Assembly: GCF_009915765.1 (NCBI RefSeq)
Contig: NZ_JAABLQ010000001.1
Location: forward strand, 2,356,001-2,420,000
DNA: 64,000 nucleotides
DNA from: Pannonibacter sp. XCT-53
Lineage (GTDB): Bacteria > Pseudomonadota > Alphaproteobacteria > Rhizobiales > Stappiaceae
Direction of reading: 5' to 3'
Made by a program: the position numbers and the translations under genes. Position 1 is the stretch's first letter. Every line of letters begins with the position of its first letter. Positions 6,995-13,342 of this stretch are shown one piece after another. The notes under the pieces were generated by a model that had not been told where the DNA came from, ran no database searches, and worked only from the letters and a program-made list of their open reading frames with translations.

Positions 6995-7052
6995 TGAACG
7001 TTACAGCGCCATGGACATTTCTGCCAACAGTACGGCCAGCAGGTCGCGCACC

Positions 7053-7081
7053 TTGCCGCTGCGTGTAACCGATTGTTGTAT
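7053..7081 (+). promoter_or_regulatory. Candidate sigma-70 promoter of the rightward operon
   Basis: TTGCCG (7053-7058) and TTGTAT (7076-7081) are separated by 17 bp, 35 bp before the ATG at 7116. Match quality is moderate and the call rests on spacing and position only. Confidence 0.3.
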
Positions 7082-7115
7082 CTGCCGCTGCAACCACAGC
7101 CACCGGGATACAGCC

Positions 7116-7616
7116 ATGACGACCACCCCGACCAACGCGCTGCACTCCATCGCGATCCTCCACAGCGCGGCAGCCGTGAGCCGCGACCCGCAGCTGCTCG
7201 CTGCGGTGCGTGACGCGACAATCGCAGCAGCACAGCTCGCCTATCTGCTGGGGCTCCACGACGCCCGCGCCGGCGTGCTCGGCACCGGGCATCCGGCGGA
7301 GCGCGAGCTGTCAGCCGCCATTGCCAGCGCCACGGCAAAGCCGATGCCGGACATCCGAGACACGATTGCGCGCCTGGCGATTTGCGCCGCCGGCGACCGT
7401 GACCTCGAGATCTGCGCTGATAGCGCTGGCAAATGCCTGGCATCCCTCGCCGGCGGCATCGCATGGCTGTCATCAGACCGCGCCATCGCCGAGCACAAGG
7501 CCCGCAACGCGCTGCGCCCGACGCCGAGCCCGCGCATGCCCTATGGAGCGACGCGAGAGCAACTGCGCCGCACGGCAGGTTATGCCCCCACTGCGGAGAG
7601 CCCCGATGCCGAGTGA
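7116..7616 (+). CDS. Hypothetical protein, first gene of the rightward element operon
   Basis: 166 aa, Ala-rich and predicted mostly helical (DPQLLAAVRDATIAAAQLAYLL, then DIRDTIARLAICAAG and GKCLASLAGGIAWLSSDRAIAEHKARN). It has no transmembrane segment, signal or motif I recognise. The open frame extends upstream to 6684, but that part is Ser/Arg-rich shadow sequence. The ATG at 7116 follows the dyad cluster and a candidate promoter. It is the first gene of the operon that leads to the GapR-like and integrase genes. Confidence 0.5.
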   Translation: MTTTPTNALHSIAILHSAAAVSRDPQLLAAVRDATIAAAQLAYLLGLHDARAGVLGTGHPAERELSAAIASATAKPMPDIRDTIARLAICAAGDRDLEICADSAGKCLASLAGGIAWLSSDRAIAEHKARNALRPTPSPRMPYGATREQLRRTAGYAPTAESPDAE

Positions 7617-7650
7617 CATGAGCCGCACCGCCCTCGTCATCCTCGCGCCC
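7613..7650 (+). repeat. 38-bp direct repeat, left copy (truncated gene start)
   Basis: It matches 8553-8590 with 2 mismatches in 38. Both copies begin gtgac and include ATG AGC CGC ACC GCC, encoding MSRTALVILAP. Here the reading frame then runs into a terminator and not into the rest of the gene, so this copy is a stump. The two copies bracket the SLATT cassette. Confidence 0.75.
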
Positions 7651-7652
7651 AC

Positions 7653-7689
7653 AAAAAAAGCCCGCCCCGGATGCACCGGGACAGGCTTT
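7653..7689 (-). terminator. Rho-independent terminator of the SLATT cassette
   Basis: Read on the minus strand this is AAAGCC-tgt-CCCGG, loop TGCAT, CCGGG-gcg-GGCTTT followed by a run of T (plus-strand A 7653-7659). It lies 37 bp beyond the stop of the leftward SLATT-like gene. Confidence 0.75.
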
Positions 7690-7725
7690 GCAAGGGCGAC
7701 CGGCACGGGCAGCGCCGCGCAAGTC

Positions 7726-8262
7726 TCAGGCGCGCGACCGCTCGCTGACCTTGGCGAAATGATAGCCGTCCAGGGTCAGGAACGGGCTCACCGCCTGCAC
7801 CCACAGCGGGATCACCAGCCGCTCGCCATCCGGGAACAGGCCCGAAGCGCCAATGGCATCATTATAGGCCTTGGCATCGACGCCGCGCAGGGTCGGCGGT
7901 TCTTCTCCGGAGATGCGGATCATCTCCGCGTTGAAGCGCCGGAGCGCGTCCGCGTCGGCATCGCCCTGCGCCTCCATCTCGGCCAGCAGCCGGTAATAGT
8001 CGCGCTGCAGCAGCTGGTGCTCGCGCGCCCGGCCCGCAGGGTCATAGGCAAGCTGGCCCGCCCCCACAAAGGCAACAGCCCCACCGGCCCACGCCATGCC
8101 GAGGCCGAAAACCTGTGCCAGATCCCCGACAACCGCCGCCCCCAGCAGCACCGTCAGGAAGTTGAAAAAGCGCGCCACGCCCTCAAGGCTGCGCCGCCGC
8201 GCGGTGTGATACAGCGCGTTGCGCAGCACGTTGAAATAGATCGTGTCCCTGTCGAGATCCAT
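7726..8262 (-). CDS. SLATT-like two-transmembrane protein (probable defence or cargo gene)
   Basis: 178 aa. Two adjacent hydrophobic segments at about residues 33-70 (FLTVLLGAAVVGDLAQVFGL, then AWAGGAVAFVGAGQLAY) follow a basic helical N-terminus (ALYHTARRRSLEGVARF). They are followed by REHQLLQRDYYRLLAEME, then EEPPTLRGVDAKAYNDAI. This order (2TM, then an H-x-x-L...Y-x-x-L helix, then E-x-P-x-L...A-x-N) is what I know of SLATT domains, membrane effectors often paired with nucleotide-sensing defence genes. No sensor partner is seen. The ATG overlaps the upstream 50-aa gene's stop (TGATG). Family placement is by pattern, without a search. Confidence 0.5.
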   Translation of the reverse strand: MDLDRDTIYFNVLRNALYHTARRRSLEGVARFFNFLTVLLGAAVVGDLAQVFGLGMAWAGGAVAFVGAGQLAYDPAGRAREHQLLQRDYYRLLAEMEAQGDADADALRRFNAEMIRISGEEPPTLRGVDAKAYNDAIGASGLFPDGERLVIPLWVQAVSPFLTLDGYHFAKVSERSRA

Positions 8263-8414
8263 CACTTGCCTTTCCCGGCAGGCGGAGCGGGCGGTTTCAC
8301 CGGCTGGCGCGGCCCGAGCGAGTTTTGCTGCGAGCTTTCACCCTTCCGGTTCGGGCGGGTTTCCATGCCGCCCGCCTTGCCGCCGCTGTCCTTGCTGCCG
8401 CCGTTCCTGTTCAT
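8262..8414 (-). CDS. 50-aa Gly/Pro/Lys-rich hydrophilic protein, coupled to the SLATT-like gene
   Basis: I translated this by hand. It starts MNRNGGSKDSGGKAGG and ends PPAPPAGKGK. An SD-like GAGGAG lies about 10 bp upstream of the ATG, and the stop overlaps the SLATT-like start. It has no hydrophobic core and is probably disordered. Its position suggests an accessory or antitoxin-like partner, but nothing in the sequence proves this. Confidence 0.5.
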   Translation of the reverse strand: MNRNGGSKDSGGKAGGMETRPNRKGESSQQNSLGPRQPVKPPAPPAGKGK

Positions 8415-8454
8415 CGCAATCGTCTCCTCATGGTCTTCTCATGGGGTGGTGAAG

Positions 8455-8488
8455 AGCCCTGCCGGCCGGGTCAGGGTCCGGCAGGGCT
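8455..8488. repeat. Perfect 11-bp inverted repeat at the cassette edge
   Basis: AGCCCTGCCGG (8455-8465) and CCGGCAGGGCT (8478-8488) with a 12-bp loop. There is no T-run on either side, so it is not a classical terminator. It lies between the leftward cassette and the resumption of the rightward operon. Confidence 0.55.
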
Positions 8489-8552
8489 CGCAGATCTTAC
8501 GCGCAATGCGGGAAGCGGCACAAGCTGCACGCCGCCCGGCGTCAGGAGGGCT

Positions 8553-8590
8553 GTGACATGAGCCGCACCGCCCTTGTCATCCTCGCCCCC
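8553..8590 (+). repeat. 38-bp direct repeat, right copy (intact gene start)
   Basis: Partner of 7613-7650. Here it is preceded by an AGGAGG ribosome-binding site and continues into a complete small membrane protein gene, so this is the functional copy. Confidence 0.75.
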
Positions 8591-8788
8591 GTGGCGCTCA
8601 GCGCCGCGCTGTGCGCCGCCGCGCTGGTGATCGGCATGGTCCGCGCCCGCCGCGCCGCCATCCGCGAGGCCGACCCCTACGAAATCCCCGTCGACGACGC
8701 GCACCTCCCGAGCGTCGTCCACACCCCCGGCCGCGTGTCTCCCCCCCGCGCGGCCGGGGAACCCCTCACCCCCGGAGCACAACAATGA
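8558..8788 (+). CDS. Small single-pass membrane protein
   Basis: 76 aa. AGGAGG precedes the ATG. Residues 5-27 (ALVILAPVALSAALCAAALVIGM) form one transmembrane helix, followed by a basic RARRAA and a Pro-rich soluble tail. Positive residues after the helix suggest a cytoplasmic C-terminus. The first 11 codons are duplicated 940 bp upstream. The function is unknown; phages often carry such small membrane proteins in early operons. Confidence 0.5.
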   Translation: MSRTALVILAPVALSAALCAAALVIGMVRARRAAIREADPYEIPVDDAHLPSVVHTPGRVSPPRAAGEPLTPGAQQ

Positions 8789-8841
8789 CGACCATCACCG
8801 TTGATGCCGAGGTCGACCTCACCGACTGCGACCTGTCCTGA
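8785..8841 (+). CDS. 18-codon micro-ORF
   Basis: The ATG overlaps the preceding stop (ATGA) and encodes MTTITVDAEVDLTDCDLS. The start resembles the acidic opening of small phage proteins that continue well beyond this length, so it may be the remnant of a longer gene cut by the stop at 8839-8841. Confidence 0.3.
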   Translation: MTTITVDAEVDLTDCDLS

Positions 8842-8856
8842 TAACCCCCGAGGCCG

Positions 8857-9138
8857 ATGATGAACATTCCCGACGACTGCATGACCTTGTCCGACAAGGC
8901 GGCCGCGATCCTCCGCATCACCCTGCTCACACAGCCGAGCCTCGGCACCAGCGACGAGGCAAACCCGTACGCCGCAGCCGCTACTGTCCTGCTGGTAGCC
9001 ACAGGCCTCGCCTGCCGCCGGGCCGGCGCGGATCCCGAGCAGATCATCGCCGAGATCATGCCGCTGGTGCTGCAGCGCATCGAGGAGACGGACCGATTCA
9101 GCGAGGCCCTGACCACCGCCGAGGCCGGCCATGCTTGA
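8857..9138 (+). CDS. Hypothetical protein of the rightward operon
   Basis: 93 aa with a double ATG start and a GAGG motif just upstream. It is largely helical (LSDKAAAILRITLL, YAAAATVLLVATGLACRRAG, PEQIIAEIMPLVLQRIEE). No motif is recognised. Its last 8 bp overlap the next start, typical of a compact phage operon. Confidence 0.5.
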   Translation: MMNIPDDCMTLSDKAAAILRITLLTQPSLGTSDEANPYAAAATVLLVATGLACRRAGADPEQIIAEIMPLVLQRIEETDRFSEALTTAEAGHA

Positions 9139-9313
9139 TCGCCACAGCCCGCCGCTCATTCCGTTCCGCGTGTTCTTCACCGATCACACCACCATGGGCA
9201 TTTCGGCCGCCACCGCCGCCGAGGCCCGCGCCATCGCCAACGAGGCCGCCCGGAAACGCGGCACGCTGGTCACCAAGGTGAAGGTCATCAAGGAGCAACC
9301 CAGCAATGACTGA
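9131..9313 (+). CDS. Small hypothetical phage-type protein
   Basis: 60 aa. It overlaps both neighbours by 8 bp. The pattern PFRVFFTDHTTMGISAATAAEARAIANEAARKRG then VTKVKVIKE resembles short phage proteins with a beta-strand, helix, beta-strand layout. The function is unknown. Confidence 0.5.
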   Translation: MLDRHSPPLIPFRVFFTDHTTMGISAATAAEARAIANEAARKRGTLVTKVKVIKEQPSND

Positions 9314-9647
9314 GACCGAACAGACCGAGCTGCGCCACCTGCTGTCCGAGCTGTCGCTGACCATCCAGCACACGCTGGTCAACAACGAGCCCGCCCGCGA
9401 GGCTCTGTTGCAGCAGATCCAGCTCCTCAATGAGGCATGGGGCATGGCGCGCACCAACCCTCAGAGCGGGCGCGGCTTTGACCTCCGCCCCACGCGCCTG
9501 CGCCTCCTCGCCTGCGCCGCCGGCCTGCAGAGCGACGCCGAAACGGCCAGGGAATGGGGCGAGCGATCCATCGCCCTCGACCTCCGCGCCGTCGCCAACG
9601 CCACCCTCAACGCCGCCCGCGTGCGCGGCCTGCTGCCAAGGGAGTAA
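9306..9647 (+). CDS. Hypothetical protein of the rightward operon
   Basis: 113 aa and helical: an acidic N-terminal helix ([22 protein letters not shown]), a central [15 protein letters not shown], and a C-terminal basic helix. It overlaps the preceding gene by 8 bp and ends 5 bp before the GapR-like gene. No family is recognised. Confidence 0.5.
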   Translation: MTETEQTELRHLLSELSLTIQHTLVNNEPAREALLQQIQLLNEAWGMARTNPQSGRGFDLRPTRLRLLACAAGLQSDAETAREWGERSIALDLRAVANATLNAARVRGLLPRE

Positions 9648-9652
9648 CCCCC

Positions 9653-9916
9653 ATGACCGAGACCAGCGAGATCACCCTGAGCGTCCCGACGCCCGCAGGC
9701 GACCAGCTCCGCGCCTTCATCGAGCGCATCGAGCGCCTCGAGGAGGAAAAGAAGACCGTCGCCGAGGAGATCAAGGACATTTACGGCGAGGCCAAGGGCA
9801 ACGGCTTTGATCCCAAGATCCTGCGCAAGGTCATCTCCCTGCGCAAGAAGCAGCCGCACGAGCGGCAGGAGGAGGAGGCAATCCTCGACCTTTACATGAC
9901 CGCTCTGGGTGGCTGA
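9653..9916 (+). CDS. GapR/DUF2312 nucleoid-associated protein homologue
   Basis: 87 aa. Residues 17-87 match the DUF2312 family closely: [63 protein letters not shown]. Family members are about 85-90 aa, so this is full length. Caulobacter GapR is an essential tetrameric protein that clamps AT-rich, overtwisted DNA and stimulates type II topoisomerases. Here the gene sits between phage-type genes and the excisionase/integrase genes. Its stop lies inside the next gene's start. A role in the element's replication, recombination or host-DNA takeover is inference. Confidence 0.85.
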   Translation: MTETSEITLSVPTPAGDQLRAFIERIERLEEEKKTVAEEIKDIYGEAKGNGFDPKILRKVISLRKKQPHERQEEEAILDLYMTALGG

Positions 9917-10355
9917 CACGATGACGGACGCACTGCCCCTCTATACGGCAGACGAGGTCGCGGGCATGCTGCGCAAATCGCGCCGATGGCTCGACGGGAT
10001 CCTCGGCGAGGACATGCGGCGCCGGCCGTCCGAGCAACGGTTCCAGTTTCACATCCGCCACGGGAGGACACGGCTATGGACAGAGGAGGGGCTGACGCGA
10101 CTGCGGCAAGCGGTCGCCCGCGAAAGCGAACCGGGCGGCGCGCTCGCGGCCTCCACCCGGTCGAGCGCGACGGACACTGGCACTGCGTTGGCACCCTCCG
10201 TGCTCGCGGACGCTCGATCCGCGTTAGACGTAGTCTTGGCATTCCGGCCGGGGCGCGGAGCGAAGACCTCGCCTGGGACGCAGTCCGGGAAATCGAGGCA
10301 GAAATCCTCGCGGAAATCTCCGGCGAGGGCGGCCCAGGTGCATATGTTGCGGTAG
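9909..10355 (+). CDS. Putative excisionase / winged-helix DNA-binding protein
   Basis: 148 aa with a GTG start overlapping the GapR-like stop; an ATG follows at 9921. Residues 12-68 ([42 protein letters not shown]) have the layout of Xis/AlpA-MerR winged-helix domains, and position just before int supports this. After about residue 56 the frame overlaps the integrase gene for 280 bp and becomes Ser/Ala/Arg-rich, so the C-terminal half may be non-functional read-through. Confidence 0.5.
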   Translation: MADTMTDALPLYTADEVAGMLRKSRRWLDGILGEDMRRRPSEQRFQFHIRHGRTRLWTEEGLTRLRQAVARESEPGGALAASTRSSATDTGTALAPSVLADARSALDVVLAFRPGRGAKTSPGTQSGKSRQKSSRKSPARAAQVHMLR

Positions 10356-11359
10356 CGGCCCAGGATTACCTGAGCCAGAAACGGACCCGGGCGCTCGGCA
10401 AAACGACAGTCGACGTCATCCAGGAGATTGCAGGCCTGTTCGGGCTGCGCCGCCTGAACGACATCGCGCCCGACGAATGGAAACGGCATGTCGAGACGCG
10501 GCAGAAGGACAACTCGCCCGCAACCCGCGAACGCTACCTGAACGCACTGCTCGCGTTCCTCTCGTTCTGCCGGACCCATCACCGCCTCAAGACCCTGCCC
10601 ACATTCCAGCGCGACAAGATCGCCCGCAACCCGCTGCGCAGGACGCGCCGCCGCATCCGCGAGCTGCGACCGGACCTGATTGCCCGCCTGCTGATGTCGG
10701 CACACATCACAATCCGCGCACAGCTGGCGGTCGAATGGTCCGCCGGCGCGCGCGTCTCGTCCGTGCTGCACGGCTGCCGCGTCTGCGACCTGATCCTCGC
10801 CGAGGGCCGGGAGCAGCTGACATTCCACGACACCAAGAACGGCACGAGCGTCGATGCCGTGCTGCACCCGACAGCGGCGGCGATCCTGCGCGACTATGTC
10901 GCCTGGCGCGGCAAGCTTCACGAGCGCGAGGCCCCGCTGTTCCTGACCTACAAGCGCCTGCCCTACGCGGACACCGAGGGCGCATGGGGCGGCCAGAACA
11001 AAACGGGCTTCAACGCCGCCAAACGCCGCGCCGCCGCATCCGTGCTCGCCGATGCCGAGCGCGAGGCCAGCCGAATCACCGACCCCGCAGCGCGCGCAGA
11101 GATCCTCGCCCAGGCCGAGGCAGACGCGGCGCTGCTCAGGTCGGTGACGCAGCACTGGTTCCGGCACATGCTCGCATCCCGCATGGTCCGCGAGGGCGAC
11201 CTCAGGACAGCGATGGAGCAGGGCGGGTGGCTCGATCCGCGCTCAATCATGGGCTATACACATGACGCCCCGGAACACCGGCGACGGGCGGTGCATGCAT
11301 TCGACGATTTCGGCACGTATTTGACACGAGACGCTAGCGAAAAGAAAGTAAATGGCTGA
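10076..11359 (+). CDS. int: Tyrosine recombinase (integrase) of the element
   Basis: 427 aa. The ATG at 10076 has GGGAGGA upstream. Catalytic residues are visible in order: Arg in SAGARVSSVL, Lys in HDTKNGTSV, His-x-x-Arg in QHWFRHMLASRM, and the Tyr nucleophile in PRSIMGYTH, with the Trp of GGWLDP in the second His/Trp position. The N-terminal core-binding region (about residues 90-195) is helical. An insertion of about 50 residues (NAAKRRAAASVLADAEREAS and following) sits between the Lys and the HxxR boxes. The stop lies about 30 bp from the tRNA-derived attachment site, the standard arrangement. All catalytic positions are intact, so it is probably active. Confidence 0.85.
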   Translation: MDRGGADATAASGRPRKRTGRRARGLHPVERDGHWHCVGTLRARGRSIRVRRSLGIPAGARSEDLAWDAVREIEAEILAEISGEGGPGAYVAVAAQDYLSQKRTRALGKTTVDVIQEIAGLFGLRRLNDIAPDEWKRHVETRQKDNSPATRERYLNALLAFLSFCRTHHRLKTLPTFQRDKIARNPLRRTRRRIRELRPDLIARLLMSAHITIRAQLAVEWSAGARVSSVLHGCRVCDLILAEGREQLTFHDTKNGTSVDAVLHPTAAAILRDYVAWRGKLHEREAPLFLTYKRLPYADTEGAWGGQNKTGFNAAKRRAAASVLADAEREASRITDPAARAEILAQAEADAALLRSVTQHWFRHMLASRMVREGDLRTAMEQGGWLDPRSIMGYTHDAPEHRRRAVHAFDDFGTYLTRDASEKKVNG

Positions 11360-11387
11360 AAACAAAGAGAAATCAGAAACTCGCCCC

Positions 11388-11437
11388 GCCCCTTGGTAAG
11401 GGAGAGGTCGAGAGTTCAATCCTCTCTTGCAGCACCA
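11388..11437 (+). other. Attachment site: 3' fragment of a tRNA-Thr(GGU) gene
   Basis: The sequence reads anticodon loop TTGGTAA (11393-11399), variable loop AGGTC, T-arm GAGAG-TTCAATC-CTCTC, acceptor strand TTGCAGC, discriminator A and encoded CCA (11435-11437). The upstream sequence does not form a D-arm or the matching GCTGCAA acceptor strand, so this is a fragment of a tRNA. Anticodon GGT reads ACC (Thr). This is the expected att product at the element end when integration uses a tRNA 3' end. The intact tRNA should be at the other end, outside the window. Confidence 0.7.
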
Positions 11438-11763
11438 TCCTCTTACTCTCCCCTACGAGCTTCGGATCGAGCAAAGTACGTCTTTTGCACGGCTTGGGCA
11501 GACCAGTTAAGTACTTGCAGGAAGTTTTCTGATCTTTTCCAGGTTGCGCGCCGGGATCGACCTTCGCGCGTCTGTCGCTTTTCTGCCTTGATTCAAGTCC
11601 TGCCCCCTTGCCGTTCTTCCGCGCCAGGAGTATCTAACCTGCCGCGGGCCGGGCCCCTCTGGCGGCATGCTGTCATGCCGTGATGTCGGACCGCGATCGA
11701 GAACACTCGATGCGGTGCCCGGTCTCTGGCGACCCTCGAGTGCGAACGGAAAGGGTCGATATT
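11438..11763 (+). promoter_or_regulatory. terC upstream region with a structured leader
   Basis: No gene is seen in these 326 bp. The terC-proximal part contains hairpin CGGCATG-CTGT-CATGCCG (11663-11680); a hairpin CCGC-ga-TCGAG-AACA-CTCGA-t-GCGG (11691-11714); CACTCGA (11704-11710), which can pair instead with TCGAGTG (11736-11742); and CGACCC (11730-11735), which can pair with GGGTCG (11753-11758), covering the SD-like GGAAAGGG. The helices are partly mutually exclusive. Many terC/alx genes are controlled by the manganese-sensing yybP-ykoY riboswitch, but I do not find its conserved GGGGAGTA signature. Confidence 0.4.
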
Positions 11764-12744
11764 ATGGAATTTCTCTTCCTGCTCGTGATGGGCAAGCCCG
11801 TCTGGATGTGGCTGGCCTTCCTCGGCATCGTCATCGGTCTGCTCGTCCTGGATCTCGGGCTTCTGCACAAGGATGACCACGAGATCGAGGTCGGCGAGAG
11901 CCTTCGCCTGTCTGCCATGTACATCGCGCTCGGAACCCTGTTTGCCGGCTTTGTCTGGTGGCAGATCGACTTCGACAGCGCGGCCAAGTACATGACCGCC
12001 TTCGTGGTCGAGAAGACCCTGGCGATGGACAACATCTTCGTGATGGCGCTGATCTTCAGCTATTTCGCCATCCCGCGCGCCTATCAGCACCGCGTTCTCT
12101 TCTGGGGCATTCTGGGCGTGATCGTCCTGCGCGGCATCATGATCGCGCTGGGTGCGACCATCGTGCATTCCTATGAGTGGGTGCTCTACATCTTCGCCGT
12201 GTTCCTGATCTTCACCGGCATCAAGATGCTGTTCATCGCCGACAAGGAACACAACATCGGCGACAACGCGCTGATCAAGTTCCTGAAGACCCGCCTGCGC
12301 GTCACCGACGAGCTGCATGGCCATGACTTCACGGTGAAGAAGAAGGATCCGGTCACCGGCAAGCTGGTCCGCTATGCCACGCCGCTGATGCTGGCGCTGA
12401 TCGCCATCGAGATCGCCGACGTGATCTTTGCGGTCGACTCGGTGCCGGCCGTGTTCACCATCACGACGGACCCCTACATCGTCTACACCTCGAACATCTT
12501 CGCGATCCTCGGCCTGCGCGCGCTCTATTTCGCGCTTGCCGCCATCCTGCACCGCTTCGCCTACCTCAAGTATGCGCTGTCGCTGCTTCTGGTCTTCATC
12601 GGCTCCAAGATCTTCATCGCCGACCTGATGGGCTGGGAGAAGTTCCCGCCGGCCTGGTCGCTGGGCATCACCTTCGCCATCCTCGGCGTCGGCATGGCCT
12701 TCTCGATCTGGAAGACCAAGGACAACAACGCCGCGCAGGCCTGA
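11764..12744 (+). CDS. terC: TerC-family integral membrane protein
   Basis: 326 aa with about nine transmembrane segments. Conserved TerC landmarks are present: EKTLAMDNIFVMALIF (about residues 78-93), IEIADVIFAVDSVPAVFTIT (about 216-235) and NIFAILGLRALYF. These Asp/Asn-rich membrane motifs are typical of the TerC/Alx metal exporters, which handle Mn2+ or act in metallation of secreted proteins. The ATG at 11764 begins the first membrane segment directly; the frame upstream is leader sequence. It is the first host gene past the element boundary and is convergent with yqaA. Confidence 0.85.
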   Translation: MEFLFLLVMGKPVWMWLAFLGIVIGLLVLDLGLLHKDDHEIEVGESLRLSAMYIALGTLFAGFVWWQIDFDSAAKYMTAFVVEKTLAMDNIFVMALIFSYFAIPRAYQHRVLFWGILGVIVLRGIMIALGATIVHSYEWVLYIFAVFLIFTGIKMLFIADKEHNIGDNALIKFLKTRLRVTDELHGHDFTVKKKDPVTGKLVRYATPLMLALIAIEIADVIFAVDSVPAVFTITTDPYIVYTSNIFAILGLRALYFALAAILHRFAYLKYALSLLLVFIGSKIFIADLMGWEKFPPAWSLGITFAILGVGMAFSIWKTKDNNAAQA

Positions 12745-12767
12745 CAGGGCCCGGCTCGCGCTGGCGT

Positions 12768-13217
12768 TCACACGATCTGCAAGGTCACGGCCGCTATCGC
12801 CAGATAGCGGCCGATCTTGCCAAGGGCGACCAGCAGCAGGAACACCGCGAACGGCTCGCGCAGCGAGCCCGCGATCACCGTCAGCGGGTCGCCGATGACC
12901 GGCACCCACGAGAACAGCAGCGACCAGCGGCCATAGCGGCGATACCACGCCTCCGCCCGGGCCAGTCCTTGCTGCGAGACCGGAAACCAGCGCCGGTCGC
13001 GGTAGAGCGTCAGCCCTCGCCCCAGCCCCCAGTTGATCACCGCGCCGAGAATGTTGCCGGCGCTTGCCACGGCCACCAGCAGCCAGACCGGCTGGCTGCC
13101 GGCGGCGATCAGCCCGGCAAGCAGCGCCTCCGACTGGGCCGGCAACAGGGTCGCGGCCAGGAGCGCCGCCGCAAACAGTCCGGCCAGTTCCGCCAAGATC
13201 GGTCCTTCCTTCCTCAT
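12768..13217 (-). CDS. yqaA: YqaA-family inner membrane protein
   Basis: 149 aa, hydrophobic, of the DedA/SNARE-associated superfamily. Segments are LAGLFAAALLAATLLP, VWLLVAVASAGNILGAVINWGLGRG, then a soluble RYGRWSLLFSWVPVIGDPLTVIAGSLR, and a final membrane helix. The SAGN-x-LGA-x-x-N-W-x-x-GR element and the WVPVIGDP loop are characteristic of YqaA. The family is thought to act in lipid or small-molecule transport; the exact role is unsettled. It ends 23 bp from terC, convergent. Confidence 0.8.
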   Translation of the reverse strand: MRKEGPILAELAGLFAAALLAATLLPAQSEALLAGLIAAGSQPVWLLVAVASAGNILGAVINWGLGRGLTLYRDRRWFPVSQQGLARAEAWYRRYGRWSLLFSWVPVIGDPLTVIAGSLREPFAVFLLLVALGKIGRYLAIAAVTLQIV

Positions 13218-13342
13218 CCGCCCGCCCGACCGTCCTGCACAGGATCAGTCCTGCAGTCGGGCATGCGGCCCGCGGGCCATCGCGGGCCCGCAAGGCCCGC
13301 TGCTGCGCCTGCGCCCTGCTCTTGCCTGCGGGGCGCCGGCTG

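Noticed and set aside
8455..8488. Rho-independent terminator at the cassette edge
   Set aside because: The stem is perfect but no T-run follows on either strand; kept as an inverted repeat only.
11388..11437. A complete tRNA gene
   Set aside because: There is no D-arm or 5' acceptor strand matching TTGCAGC upstream; only the anticodon-to-CCA part exists.
11500..11763. yybP-ykoY manganese riboswitch before terC
   Set aside because: The conserved GGGGAGTA-type loop is absent. Only alternative hairpins are seen, so a structured leader is reported but not a named riboswitch.
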